Assembly: GCF_035594125.1 (NCBI RefSeq)
Contig: NW_026973714.1
Span: forward strand, 282,501 to 346,500
Origin: Scylla paramamosain
Taxonomy: Eukaryota; Arthropoda; Malacostraca; Decapoda; Portunidae
DNA: 64,000 nt
Direction: 5' to 3'
Shown here piece after piece: positions 23,285 through 37,481 of the stretch (within the stretch, counting starts at the first letter, position 1; each line of letters opens with the position of its first letter). Under the pieces are notes generated by a model. That model saw only the letters and a program-made list of their open reading frames with translations. It had not been told where the DNA came from and ran no database searches. The position numbers were made by a program, and so were the translations under genes.

Positions 23285-23380
23285 TAGCATTAGTGATCAG
23301 TTGTACATAGTAGCATTAGTGATCAGTTGTACATAGTAGCATTAGTGATCAGTTGTACATAGTAGCATTAGTGATCAGTT
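23225..23380. repeat. 26-bp tandem repeat, six copies
   Basis: GTACATAGTAGCATTAGTGA starts at 23225, 23251, 23277, 23303, 23329 and 23355. Copies look identical, which implies recent expansion inside the old LINE. Confidence 0.97.
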
Positions 23381-23881
23381 GGAGCTTTGTTTCCATAGGC
23401 AGTAGTCTTCTCTATGTACGTGTCTCCCAGAGCTGCGCTTACACCTATGGGAGACACACTGCATCACACGACAGGGTGGCAATGAGGCTCAAATTAGGCT
23501 ATAAATACTTTTGGAAAGTCAGTGCTTCTCCTGGCGTGTGCTGTGTGCTGTGTGCTGCACCAAGGGGACACACTCTGCGTCATTATGTCACGGAATGTCC
23601 TCTCATTGGTAAATTTAGGCTGCGAGGTCAACATGACTTGTAAAGCCTCATTGACTATTTCATAGACTCAGCCACTCTCAGGGAAATACTCAATGAATAT
23701 CCTACGTTTGGTCCCAGACTGTAGGATATTTTTACAATAAGGTGTACAATATCTGTATTTATTTATTTAATTATATTTTTGTAGTGTATACTATCTATTT
23801 TTATATTTTTGATACTTTACCTTTACCTCTGGAGCCTTTGGGAAGCAGGAGTGTTTCACAGTACTCCGCACCTCTCCCCCA

Positions 23882-23884
<3 letters not shown>

Positions 23885-23953
<69 letters not shown>
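23885..23953. repeat. (TC)n microsatellite
   Basis: About 34 units, just past the LINE. AT- and A/G-rich DNA without a gene continues to 24480. Confidence 0.95.
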
Positions 23954-23957
<4 letters not shown>

Positions 23958-24508
23958 AAAAAAAGTGGTATTAGATTATCGCACGAGGAGGAGGAAAAAA
24001 GAGAAGAAAATAAACACAAAGAAGCAATAAACCAAAAAGGAAAACAAGGCCAGCATCTTTCCTTCTTTAATTTGAATTTCTTTACTTCGTAATTTTCTTA
24101 TCTGGCGCAGTCCTTATATATGCATTAATTTCACTAGTACAACATTAATGAAGAGGAGGAGGAGGGGGAACAATCATATGCATTTCATAGCTAGAACCTT
24201 AACTTTCCTTCCTCCTCTCTTTTCTTATTTAATCATTCTTTTCACTAATAAGGAGAAGGAGCAGATAAACATGAAAGTAGGAAGAATAATGGCGTTCGGT
24301 AATAAGGAGAGTCTGCTTCCTCCCCTCTTTCTTCACATTTCATTCCTCCTTTCCTTATTTGATAATTTCCTTTGCTAACGCAGAAGGAAAAGGAGGAGAA
24401 GGAGTTAAACATGAAAAAAGAAGAAAAAAGAGGCGTGTGTTTTGTCCTTTCTTTCTTTACTTCATTCTTTCCTCCCCTGCCTGGCGCCTCTCTCTCTCTC
24501 TCTTATAG

Positions 24509-24610
24509 GTGCGGGCGGTGCTGCCTGTGGAGGAGGGCGCAGCTGTGTACCACTGTGAGGCGCAGCTGGACGGCAGAACCATTGTGACTCACTGCTTGGA
24601 GAAGAACAAG
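24509..24610 (+). CDS. VWA5A-like: VWA5A-like gene, VIT-domain exon 1 of those found
   Basis: First recognised exon of a VIT (vault protein inter-alpha-trypsin) + von Willebrand A protein. Acceptor TCTTATAG, donor AAG|GTATTA, 34 codons, phase 0 at both ends. It reads VLPVEEGAAVYHCEAQLDGR and then TIVTHCLEKNK, matching the VIT segment in which a P-x-x-E/D-x-x-A-A-V-Y motif precedes the E-A-x-x-x-G/D-R-x-I strand. VWA5A-family proteins are mostly intracellular or poorly characterised; the VIT domain precedes a metal-binding vWA domain. The N-terminal ~40 residues of VIT must lie upstream but were not found in 11.9-24.5 kb. Exon phases join perfectly with the next exon. Confidence 0.88.
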
Positions 24611-24989
24611 GTATTAGGCTTATCCCCTATGCTATTTTTAGTGTTTTTTAATAATATTTAACATGCTATCATTTTTTTTTATATCAATATATCAACCTGC
24701 CATTTTTGCTGCTTTGAACGTTTTGCAGCGGCGCCTGTGCTAAATGTGTGTGTGCCTTATTTCCTCCTATTTTTTTTTAACATTGAGACTTTTTTTTTTA
24801 TATCTAACGAAGGCAAAGTGTTTACCATTAGCGTATATATGAGTAGACTCACAAGAAAATAATTATATACTGGGTAGGTACTTGACATTGCCCACAGGGA
24901 GAGACTGCCACGTGTAGGCCTGACAGCTTCCACCACTAACTCATTTTCCTGCTGTAAGCCCTACACACTGGTTCCCTTTCCTCACACAG

Positions 24990-25101
24990 GCAGAGAAGGT
25001 GTACAAGGAGGCTTTGAAAGAGGGGAAGACTGCCCTCATGACACGAGAAGACCCTGACTCAAGCGACATTCTCACGCTTAACCTCGGCAACTTTCCTGCG
25101 G
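24990..25101 (+). CDS. VWA5A-like: VWA5A-like gene, VIT-domain exon 2
   Basis: Acceptor CCTCACACAG, donor G|GTTCGT. Reads AEKVYKEALKEGKTALMTRE and then DPDSSDILTLNLGNFPAG: the VIT helix (A-x-x-x-Y-x-x-A-x-x-x-G-x-x-A) followed by the L-G-N-x-P-x-G turn. Starts phase 0, ends phase 1. A 49-bp (GT)n lies 60 bp into the following intron. Confidence 0.88.
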
Positions 25102-25158
25102 GTTCGTGGTTGTGGTGGTGGTTGTGGTTGTGGTGGTGGTGGTGGTAGTGGTGGTGGT

Positions 25159-25160
<2 letters not shown>

Positions 25161-25209
<49 letters not shown>
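25161..25209. repeat. (GT)n microsatellite in VWA intron
   Basis: About 24 GT units following a GGTGGTGGT-rich stretch that starts right after the donor at 25102. Confidence 0.95.
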
Positions 25210-25212
<3 letters not shown>

Positions 25213-25462
25213 AGAGAGAGAAAGAGAGAGGTTACTGTCACCCGTACCTCTCCTTGCCTCACCCTTACCTCACCCTGTCTACAGAAATATCTAAAAACAT
25301 TGTAGGTATGAGGAAAATAGCATTATAAAGGTTGCTGCCAACCTACCTCAGCCTTCCTCACCTTGCTCCACCCATACCTTAGCTTCCTCACCCTACCTTA
25401 TGCTGCCTCGCCCTGACCCACCCATACCTCACCCTCTCTCACCCCGCCCGCTTCTGCTGCAG

Positions 25463-25591
25463 GAACGAGGGCCAAGGTCACCCTTCGTCTGGTGATGGAG
25501 TTGAGGGCTGAGACAGACGGCATCATCAGCTTTGTTTTGCCCACAGTACTCAACCCGCGCTACACCCCTGCTGACCACCCTCGCAGGCAAG
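25463..25591 (+). CDS. VWA5A-like: VWA5A-like gene, VIT-domain exon 3
   Basis: Acceptor CTTCTGCTGCAG, donor AAG|GTAGGT. Completes the Gly codon of the previous exon and reads TRAKVTLRLVMELRAETDG and then IISFVLPTVLNPRYTP, the last VIT strands and the conserved L-P-x-x-x-N/x-P-R-Y-x-P end. Ends in phase 1. The following 9.5-kb intron holds several repeats and the nested KH gene. Confidence 0.9.
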
Positions 25592-25754
25592 GTAGGTCAG
25601 CTGAGGTCACAGGTCGTGTCAGCTCAAGGGAGTGTGTGGTGGGTTTGAAATGCACTAAAATACTTGTAGTTGTTATTGATTGTTATATTCCGGATTATAC
25701 CAGATTGGTTTGGGGCGAGGAGAATTCGCTGAAACGCTTAGAATGCATTCACTT

Positions 25755-25912
25755 TTTATTTTTCTATTACCTACACTAGCAAAACACATGTAATTGTTAT
25801 TTTCCATTACCTAAAGCTTCAAAACATGTAATTGTTATTTTTCTATGATTTACCTCAACAAAACACATGTAATTGTTATTTTCCATTACCTAAAGCTTCG
25901 AAACACATGTAC
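25755..25912. repeat. ~79-bp tandem duplication (ATGTAATTGTTATTTT)
   Basis: AAAACACATGTAATTG, CCATTACCTAAAGCTTC and related blocks recur about four times in 160 bp, with the larger unit about 79 bp. Confidence 0.8.
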
Positions 25913-25915
25913 AGT

Positions 25916-26060
25916 GGAACCTTGGTTTTTTAACTTAATTCGTCTATGAAAGCTGTTCTAACTCGGAAATGTTCAGAAATCAAAACTATTTTCCCCACAG
26001 GAATCAAAGTAAAAATTGATTAATCCGTTCCCGCATACCGTCGCAGCAGCTCAGGACAAG
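25916..26060. mobile_element. DNA-transposon terminus-like repeat
   Basis: Begins CAGTGGAACCTTGG right after a TA dinucleotide and contains repeated AATCCGTTCC-type motifs. A CAGT-start terminus with TA target preference is typical of the Tc1/mariner/pogo group. The opposite terminus was not found, so this is a fragment or an inference. Confidence 0.4.
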
Positions 26061-26219
26061 GCCTGGATTTTTTTTTTTACCCGGTCCACTTTTTTTGGGG
26101 GGGATTTATTGTTTTTATTTATTTATTTATTTTTATTCTTCATATTCATATGTAAATCAGTTTAAATAAGAAATTAAAAAATAATGTAGAGTGAAAGAAA
26201 AGGTGTGAAGTGTTTTCTT

Positions 26220-26640
26220 TTTTTCATGTAGGAGGGGCACCGGTAAAGAGCAACACAAATATAATAATTGAAAAAAAGAAAAGGCCACGCCACTGAAGTG
26301 ACGTCCCCAGAGCTGAAAGCAGAAGACAAAAATTACAGGATAAGTGTTTTGAAACCTCCCTCTTGAAGGAATTCAAGTCATAGGAAGATGGAAATACAGA
26401 AGCAGGCAGGGAGTTCCAGAGTTTACCAGAGAAAGAGATGAATAATTGGGAATACTAGTTAACTCTTGCATTAGAGAGGTGGACAGAATAGGGGTGAGAG
26501 AAAGAAGAAAGTGTTGTGCAGTGAGGCCGTTGGAGGAGGAGAGGCATGCAGTTAGCAAGATCAGGAGAGCAGTTAACATGAAAATAGTGGTAGAAGACAG
26601 CAAGAAATGCAACATCAGGCAATCAGCTGCGAGCTTATAA
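26220..26640 (-). mobile_element. LINE 3' fragment, same family as 41865-44920
   Basis: Minus-strand frame at 26615-26373 contains SYSSLSLVNSGTPCLLLYFH-like coding remnants parallel to the C-terminus of the element at 41.9 kb. The two DNA segments share long blocks (for example GAAACCTCCCTCTTGAAGGA and GGGAGTTCCAGAGTTTACCA). Its 3' UTR reaches about 26220. Confidence 0.75.
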
Positions 26641-26820
26641 ACCCACCGAGGCTCCAGGAATCTAACTTAAGTGAACAGACTATAATCCAGTCATTCTGAA
26701 GCATCTTTACTGTACAACCATCTCTTATCTTTAACCACTTTGCTCCGGATGCTTAAAAACACACGTTGTTCATTACGGCGCAGGCCTGCGAGCGGTAATT
26801 TATCTCATTTATAATACTAT

Positions 26821-28060
<1,240 letters not shown>

Positions 28061-28069
28061 TCTCAGGAG

Positions 28070-28112
28070 CCTCTGATATCAATATTGATATCAATATTGA
28101 TATCAATATTCT
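28070..28112. repeat. 12-bp palindromic tandem repeat
   Basis: GATATCAATATT is repeated three times; each unit is built of near-palindromes, so the block can fold on itself. Confidence 0.9.
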
Positions 28113-28232
28113 CGAAACTGCTATTCATATTCTGAAAAAAAAAACAAAGATTCATTGGTTCATATTAATAGAATCATGAATCTCCAACGAGGTGTATAGA
28201 CTATCATATTGTGTCTGTTTTCTGTCATTCAC

Positions 28233-28234
<2 letters not shown>

Positions 28235-28298
<64 letters not shown>
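28235..28298. repeat. (TC)n microsatellite
   Basis: About 32 units, 276 bp upstream of the KH gene. Confidence 0.95.
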
Positions 28299-28301
<3 letters not shown>

Positions 28302-28573
28302 GTTTGTCACTGTATTAGGATAAGCTGCTAAATACTTATGTATAGTGTAGATAACAGCTTTAGTGCAGCCACTTCTTATGTACAGTTGATGCCATTACAT
28401 GTAGTGAACATAACTCAGAGCGGTGAGCCTTGACTCTCTCCTGGCTGTGAGCTTGGAGTTGATCACGCACCAGTCCACCAATCAGAGGACACCTTAAATT
28501 TTATTTTGCAATAAAAGAAATTAGCAAAATTTGAGGGGGTAGGGGCGAGGTTTGAGAGGGTAGTAAGGAAGGG

Positions 28574-30007
28574 ATGAAAATGGAAACCTGGAGCGCAGAA
28601 GAAATTTTGCCCGCACCAGCCGACGACGACATGGAACGCGCCGCCGAAGAAGACATGAAAGAAGAACGCGCCGTCAAATGCTGTGGCTTCCTGTACCTGC
28701 TGCGGCGACTCTTCCGCAGGAAGAAGAAAGCAGCAGTGCGGGAAGCAGCCAAGACCGACAACGTTAAGGAAAAAGTCATCGAAGACACAGAAGAAGAAAC
28801 TATTGAAGAAGAGACAGTAACGCGCGCCATCGTACACGCAGAGGAAACGATGGAAGATGACGGAGATAACGGAAATGACGAAGAAAAAGACTTTGTAGCA
28901 GATCAAGAAATGAAAACCTGCGAAGATGAAGCATTAGTAGAAGCGGAAAACAAAGCAGAAAATAACGAAAGCGACGATGGGAAAGAAAAACCCACCCACA
29001 CTAGTAAGAAGAAGCGTAAGAGAAAGAAGCGAAAAGTGAAGGTGGAGAAGGCGCCTCCGGTTAAGGCAGATGAGGACCTGGCGATGGGCGTGAAGCAGGT
29101 GTCCGGCGAGGCCTCAGAGGCCCCTAAGGCCTCTGAGGCCCCCGAGACTCCTGAAGCCACAGAAGGCGACTCGGAGGGCTGGACGGTGGTTGCCTGCAAA
29201 AAGAAAAGGCCCAGGAAGGTGAGGGTACAGCCTAGCCTGCCTAAGGAGACTGTGGCGGAGACCCCTGAGGACCCAGACCCCCCTAAGAGGGACTCAGAGG
29301 GCAAGGAGGTGGTGGGCCGCGGCAAGAACAGGCCCAAGAAGGTGAAGGCACCTAGCCTGCCTGAGGTGAAGGCCGCCATCGAGTCTCCTCGACGCCAGCA
29401 GCTCGAGGCGAAGAAAGGAAAGCAGCGGGCTGAGAGAGCCAAGCAGCAGCGTGCGCTGGACAGCGTGCGCCGCTCTTGGCAGGAGGAAGAGAAGGAGGCC
29501 ACTCTCGCCGTAGCGCCCCACATGCGGCGCTACATCGTTGGCCCACGCGGCGCCACACTGCGGGAAGTGTGCCAAGAGTTCGCTGGCGTGCGAGTGTGTG
29601 TGCCGCCTCCCTCAGACACCCGCACCGCCACCATCAGGTTGTGCGGACCTGCCCGGAAGGTTCCCGCCGCCCTGGCGCGCCTCGAGGCCTTGCTCCGGCA
29701 GGCCGAGGTGATCGAGGCGCAAGTGGCGGTGACGCCACGCCAGCGGTGCCACGTGGTGGGTCCCGCCGGCGCGACTGTCAGGAGATTACTGCAGGAGTTC
29801 CCTGACGTGCAGGTGAGAGTGCCGCCAGCAACAGACAAGGTGTCTCGCACCGTGCTGCTGCGCGGCCCGCGCACCCAGGTGGCCGGCGCGGAGGCATTTG
29901 TCAGGGGCTGTCTGGAGGCCGCTGGCCGCACCGCCCACGCCGCTCACGCTGGCCACCGTCACGCCCACCACGCCCGCCGCCACGCCCACAATCTCGCCCA
30001 TCAGTGA
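28574..30007 (+). CDS. intronless two-KH-domain protein, vigilin-like
   Basis: An uninterrupted 477-codon frame from ATG to TGA. Residues 1-150 are acidic with a basic patch (LLRRLFRRKKKAA near 38) and then KKKRKRKKRKVKVEK, a likely nuclear or RNA-binding cluster. Residues ~195-275 hold two versions of a DSEG-x3-V-V...RP-K-V...SLP block. Two KH domains follow: KH-A about 310-375 with the G-x-x-G loop as GPRG at 323-326, KH-B about 383-450 with GPAG at 396-399. Both are followed by F-x-x-V-x-V-x-V-P-P and the L-x-G-P strand, as in vigilin-type KH repeats that bind RNA. The C-terminus is His/Ala-rich. Codon use turns GC-rich from 29040 on. AATAAA follows at 30018. It lies inside the VWA gene's intron, same strand. 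Retrocopy origin is inferred from the missing introns. Confidence 0.85.
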   Translation: MKMETWSAEEILPAPADDDMERAAEEDMKEERAVKCCGFLYLLRRLFRRKKKAAVREAAKTDNVKEKVIEDTEEETIEEETVTRAIVHAEETMEDDGDNGNDEEKDFVADQEMKTCEDEALVEAENKAENNESDDGKEKPTHTSKKKRKRKKRKVKVEKAPPVKADEDLAMGVKQVSGEASEAPKASEAPETPEATEGDSEGWTVVACKKKRPRKVRVQPSLPKETVAETPEDPDPPKRDSEGKEVVGRGKNRPKKVKAPSLPEVKAAIESPRRQQLEAKKGKQRAERAKQQRALDSVRRSWQEEEKEATLAVAPHMRRYIVGPRGATLREVCQEFAGVRVCVPPPSDTRTATIRLCGPARKVPAALARLEALLRQAEVIEAQVAVTPRQRCHVVGPAGATVRRLLQEFPDVQVRVPPATDKVSRTVLLRGPRTQVAGAEAFVRGCLEAAGRTAHAAHAGHRHAHHARRHAHNLAHQ

Positions 30008-30017
30008 GGCGCCATTT

Positions 30018-30023
30018 AATAAA
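30018..30023 (+). terminator. polyadenylation signal of the KH gene
   Basis: AATAAA 10 bp after the stop codon, followed by a (GT)n at 30065-30095 that could act as the downstream GU-rich element. Confidence 0.5.
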
Positions 30024-30061
30024 TTAAATGATCTATTATTCTGTGTCTATTAATATGTATT

Positions 30062-30064
<3 letters not shown>

Positions 30065-30098
<34 letters not shown>

Positions 30099-30502
30099 TG
30101 ATGAATGTGTACATGTATAGCCATATAGAAGGGCATCATAACATTGACAATATTCCAAGTTATGATGACATATGCATGAATATGTACCCATGACAATATT
30201 CCAAGTCATGATAAAATGTGTGTGAATATGTACCTATATGTTTTCCCATGTAGAAGGCCATCATAATATTGACAATGTTCCAAGTTATGATGAAATATGT
30301 GTGAATATGTATATAATATATGTATATAATATATGTATATAATATATGTATAGCCATGTAGAAGTCATATGTATGAATGCGTGTATGTATTGGCATAACT
30401 TATATAATATTCAAAGTCATGATTAATTTGCTTACGTGCGTTTGTGTGTGCGTGAGTACGTGCGCGGGTGCATATGTGGATTCTAACATGGACGAAAGGA
30501 GA

Positions 30503-30533
<31 letters not shown>

Positions 30534-30540
30534 GAAGAGA
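30065..30540. repeat. (GT)n tracts and a ~100-bp irregular repeat
   Basis: (GT)n at 30065-30095 and 30506-30532. Between them a block with ATTGACAATATTCCAAGTTATGATGA and AATATGT recurs about four times at 55-105 bp spacing. Confidence 0.8.
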
Positions 30541-31256
30541 AAATAAAAGAAAACGAACAAAAAAAGTCATCAGCGACCAAAAATAAGAATGAAGAAACTG
30601 AAGAAATAAAATCAGAAAATGAACAAAAAAAGTCATCAGCGACCAAAATCAAGAAAGAAGAAATTGAAGAAGAAATAAAATCAGAAAATGAACAAAAAAA
30701 GTCATCAGCGACCAAAATGAAGAGTGAAGAAGTCGAAGAAGAAATAAAATCAGAAAATGAACAAAAAAAGTCATCAGCGACCAAAATCAAGAAAGAAGAA
30801 ATTGAAGAAGAAATAAAAGCAGAAAATGAACAAAAAAAGTCATCAGCGACCAAAATCAAGAATTAAGAAGAAATAAAAGCAGAAAATGAACAAAAAAAGT
30901 CATCAGCGACCAAAAACAAGAATGAAAAAGAAATAAAAGCAGAAAATGAACAAAAAAAGTCATCAGCGACCAAAAACAAGAATGAAGAAGAAATGAAAGC
31001 AGAAAATGAACAAAAAAAGTCATCAGCGACCAAAAACAAGAATGAAGAAGAAATAAAAGTAGAAAATGAACAAAAAAAGTCATCAGCGACCAAAATCAAG
31101 AATGAAGAAGAAATAAAAGCAGAAAATGAACAAAAAAAGTCATCAGCGACCAAAATCAAGAATGAAGAAGAAATAAAAGCAGAAAATGAACAAAAAAAGT
31201 CATCAGCGACCAAAGTTAATAATGAAGAAATTGAAAAAAAGAAACTAAAAGAATAA
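30541..31256. repeat. tandem array block 1: 66/69-bp then 60-bp units
   Basis: The marker GTCATCAGCGACC occurs at 30566, 30632, 30701, 30770, 30839 and then every 60 bp at 30899, 30959, 31019, 31079, 31139 and 31199. All spacings are multiples of three. The plus-strand frame encodes EEIKAENEQKKSSATKNKN, 20 residues per unit, or 23 in the 69-bp form with an extra EIE. The only stop is a TAA at 30864-30866, one base from the expected codon. It could be a coding repeat (Lys/Glu-rich coil), but no start or splice context is clear. Confidence 0.9.
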
Positions 31257-31359
31257 AATAAAAAAAAAAGTTATAATATTTCTAAGAAGCATACTACTTT
31301 TCGTCTACCCCTTTTCACTCTCTGTTTCTTTTATTTACACCCAAGGAGGAGGAGGAAAA

Positions 31360-31849
31360 GAAAAAGCAAAAATGAACAAAAAAAGTCATCAGCGACCAAA
31401 AACAAGAATGAAGAAGAAATAAAAGCAGAAAATGAACAAAAAAGTCATCAGCGACCAAAAACAAGAATGAGGAAGAAATAAAAGCAGAAAATGAACAAAA
31501 AAGTCATCAGCGACCAAAAACAAGAATGAGGAAGAAATAAAAGCAGAAAATGAACAAAAAAAAGTCATCAGCGACCAAAAACAAGAATGAGGAAGAAATA
31601 AAAGCAGAAAATGAACAAAAAAAAGTCATCAGCGACCAAAATCAAGAAAGAAGAAGAAATAAAAGCAGAAAATTAACAAAAAAAGTCATCAGCGACCAAA
31701 ATCAAGAAAGAAGAAATTGATAGTAAAGAAGAAACTAAAACAATAAAATCCAAAAAAAAGGAGGAAAAGAAAAAAAAACGTAAATGAACAAAAAGTCATC
31801 AGCGACCAAAGTTAATAATGAAGAAATTGAAAGTAAAAAAAACTAAAAA

Positions 31850-31850
<1 letters not shown>
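31360..31850. repeat. tandem array block 2: 59-61-bp units, frame lost
   Basis: The same marker recurs at 31385, 31444, 31503, 31564, 31625, 31685 and 31795 (spacings 59, 59, 61, 61, 60, 110), so no frame stays open. It is separated from block 1 by about 120 bp of unrelated sequence. Confidence 0.9.
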
Positions 31851-33350
<1,500 letters not shown>

Positions 33351-33356
33351 ACTGTA

Positions 33357-33417
33357 TCCTCCTCCTCCTTCTCATCCTCCTCCTCCTCCTCCTCATCCTC
33401 CTTCTCCTCCTCCTCCA
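33357..33417. repeat. (CTC)n/(CTT)n repeat
   Basis: TCC/TCT trinucleotides with few interruptions. Confidence 0.85.
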
Positions 33418-33689
33418 CCCCCGGGTTCTAATTGGCTCTCTTGGTGTCTTTGTTGACTCAAACTGCGATAATTATGGCAGCGGCAACAGTGCACGTGCTT
33501 CCAGCCTCCTGAACACCACACACCTGCCCCCCTTCCCATCCCCCCCTCACACACACAAACACACACACGCATGTTTTAATGTTAGCAATATTAATTAAAT
33601 AAGGAAAAAAAGTAATCTGAGTATCGTTTATTTAATTTTAGTAGCTGTTAGTAAATATATAGAGAAATTGTGTAATGTCTCTGTCACGA

Positions 33690-33842
33690 CACACACACAC
33701 ACACACACACACATACACACACAACCTTCGGTATTAAATGACTCGAACACAAGGCCTCTCTTAAGACAGTCAAACACTTTACCACCCAGCTACCATTAAC
33801 ACACACACACACACACTCACACACACACACACACACACACAC
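33690..33842 (-). mobile_element. tRNA-like SINE head between (AC)n tracts
   Basis: Between (AC)n at 33690-33722 and 33801-33842, the minus strand reads TAGCTGGGTGG (box A-like) and, about 35 bp on, GTTCGAGTC (box B). That is the pol III promoter layout of a tRNA-derived SINE; no body is recognised. Confidence 0.5.
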
Positions 33843-34083
33843 ATAGGTTGGTGAAGTTCAACAGAGCACCGCCAGACTCTCAAAGGTCTAACTTTAATGC
33901 CGCAAACACGAAGCTTCGGAACTTGCCCAGTCCAGCCTTTGATATCGGAAAGAATGGCCCCTGTTTTGTTGTGTTCTGATTGAAGAAGATGGATTACTTC
34001 TTCTTTACCTTGTTAAGTAAGTCCAATTGGTACCTCAGGTGAATTAGCACTCCAACACTAAATTCTCTCTAGTTAACGATATA

Positions 34084-35060
<977 letters not shown>

Positions 35061-35063
35061 AAG

Positions 35064-35221
35064 ATTGGGACTGGAGGTGGGAGGATCGAGGGGTGTATGT
35101 GACACAGCCTTACTCCATGGAGGTGAAGGCACAAGTATGTGGTAACCACCAGATATCTCGGATCGTCTCCCACACTGACCCACTCAACGTGACCCTGACT
35201 GATGATGCCATGTCTGCCCAG
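35064..35221 (+). CDS. VWA5A-like: VWA5A-like gene, VIT-to-vWA linker exon
   Basis: Acceptor CACCACCAAG restores a GAT codon with the G left by exon 3, then DWDWRWEDRGVYVTQPYSME and 33 further residues ending LTDDAMSAQ. Donor CAG|GTCTGC. Phase 1 in, phase 0 out. In VWA5A proteins this region lies between VIT and vWA and starts with a Y-S/T-x-x-x-x-V strand, as here. A long (GT)n and then a LINE follow the donor. Confidence 0.8.
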
Positions 35222-35225
35222 GTCT

Positions 35226-35226
35226 G

Positions 35227-35290
<64 letters not shown>

Positions 35291-35299
35291 TGTGTGTGT
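35226..35299. repeat. (GT)n microsatellite bordering the LINE 3' end
   Basis: About 36 units, starting 5 bp after the donor of the preceding exon. Confidence 0.97.
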
Positions 35300-37396
35300 A
35301 TTTACCTAGTGTTTACTTAGTTGTGGTTTACGGGAGGAGAGTAATCTCATAGTATCCTGTCTCTATATCTATCCAGTTTAGTCTTAAAAGCATGGACAGT
35401 TACGTCATTGACAACGTCTTCACTGAGATCATTCCATTTGTTCACACTTCTGTGAGGAAAACTATGCTTGTTGATGTCTCTTCTACAGTTAACTTTCTTC
35501 AACTTCATACTGTGTCCCCTTGTACTCTGTGTGTCTAAATTTACTATACATTGTTTGTCCACATTTTCCGTACCATTTATCATTCTATAGATGTTTATTA
35601 AATCTCTTCTCTCTCTCATATTTTCAAGGGAAAGAATTTCCAACATTCTTAATCTCTCTTCATAGGTCGACTTAACTCTGGAACCATCTTAGTGACTGCT
35701 CTTTGTACTCTTTCCAATTTTATAATATTCCTCTTTGTATGAGGAAACCACACCACTGCTGCATATTCCAATCTTGGTCTTATCATGGAAATCAACAACT
35801 TTTTTATCACTTCTTTATCCAAATATGAGAATGCCACTCTTACTCTTTTTAACAAATTCATCGTCTCTCCAGTAATTCTATCAATGTATCTGCCCGGAGT
35901 CAAATTTTCAGTAACTGTTACTCCTAAATCCATTTCTTTTAATTTCTTTAAGTTCACACCATCCATCCCATAATGATGTTGTATTCTTTTTTTACTCTTA
36001 CCAAACTCCATTACTTTACATTTACTTTAAGTGAATTCCATTTGCCAAGATTTACTCCATCTATTTATCTTATTTAAATTGTCTTGCAGTACCATACAGT
36101 CATTTGCATTTTCTACCATTCTCATCAGCTTAGCATCATCTGCAAATAAGTCCATATAGCTGTCTATCTCTTCATTTATGTCATTCACATATATCACAAA
36201 CATTATTGGTCCCAACATTGATCCCTGTGGGACACCACTAGTTACTTTCAGCTAGGATGAATTCTGGTCTTGTATTACAGTTCTCATCTCTCTATCATCC
36301 AGATAATCCTTCATCCACTCCAGCAGTCTTCCTCCAATTTTTCCATATATTTTTTTATTTTTTTAATCTTCCATAGCAATCTTTGGTGTGGTACTTTGTC
36401 AAAAGCCCTCTTCAAGTCTAAGTAGACACCATCACTAGTCTGTCTCTCTTGCACAATATCAACTGCCTTTGACTAAAAGGACAATAAGTTCATAAAGCAT
36501 GATCTTCCCCGCCTAAATCCAAATTGACAATTTACCAAAACTTTATCTCTTTCCAAGTGTTCCATCAATCTTTCCTTTATTGTTCTTTCACATTCTTTTA
36601 CTACACCACTAGTAAATGACACTGGTCTATAATTTGGTGGGTTTTCTTTATTTCCCCCTTTGAATATTGGTGTAATATTTGCTCTCTTCCAATCTTTTGG
36701 TACCCTTCCCTGCAACAATGATGTCACCACCATACTGTGAATTTTATCAGCCAGTTGATCTCTACATTCTTTCAATATCCAGTTTGATACTCCATCTGGA
36801 CCAGATGCTTTATTTATTTCAAGGTCCTCAATCATCATAAGTATTTCATATAACTGACTGGTACTGTACTTAGCGTATTCCTCACCAAATTATCCCTTCC
36901 AGCATCAAACTCCCCTTCCACAGTAAATACTGATCTGTAACTTTTGCCCATAATCTCCGCCATGTCCTGTGCATCCTCATAGATTTTTCCTTCATCTTTC
37001 AGTTTTGATACACCTCTCTTCTTGATCCTGCCATTAATATGTCTAAAGAACAGCTTGGGTTCATTTATTCACTTTTTTATTATATCTCTTTGATTGTATT
37101 TTCTCTCCATTCTTATTATTTCAACATACTTGTTTCTAGCATCAATATATTCCTTCCATCTTCTCTCAGTTTTCCTTTTTTTCCATCTATTCCAACCATT
37201 TAACTTACAATTTCTAGCCTTTTTGCATTTTGTATTGAACTATTCCTTACCTTTTCTACATCTTTCTCCTCTAGGTACAAATTTCTCTACAGCAGTATTA
37301 TATATCCTTATAAATTCATCCTATTTTTCCTGAACAACTTCTGCATGTTCAAAGTCTTTCCAGTCCACGATAACAAAGTACTTTCTTAATTTTTTT

Positions 37397-37398
<2 letters not shown>
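35300..37398 (-). mobile_element. CR1-like LINE, second family, framed by (GT)n
   Basis: Minus strand, read downwards: segments KASGPDGVSNWILKECRD, VPKDWKRANITPIFKGG, PPNYRPVSFTS and FGFRRGRSC (36838-36473); MLGPIMFVIYVNDI and the box LFADDAKLMR (36218-36027), then KINRWSKSWQMEF; the LGVTVTENL and LEYAAVVWFPHTKRN part (36011-35649); and a C-terminus ending YRDRIL at 35347. Coding remnants of the pre-RT region reach about 37380. At least three frame breaks. Both ends meet (GT)n tracts. Confidence 0.85.

Positions 37399-37399
<1 letters not shown>

Positions 37400-37481
<82 letters not shown>

Larger units (their letters stand above)
21080..23740 (+). mobile_element. 5'-truncated LINE with RNase H (I-type layout)
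   Basis: The copy starts inside the RT (LCKMMERVILNRL near 21130), goes through motif A (FVDLKGAFDRANKDV, 21280-21324), is interrupted by an LTR-like insertion, resumes with GWIRDYLYNRTAQV, LGTPQGGVLSPMLFN and the YADD box (21922-21933), and ends with an RNase H domain and a Cys/His-containing tail. RT followed by RNase H in a LINE is the layout of I/R1-type clades. Several frameshifts and stops are present. Confidence 0.8.

Noticed and set aside
29530..29931. Minus-strand frames opposite the KH gene
   Set aside because: Shadows of the GC-rich KH coding strand; no independent signals.
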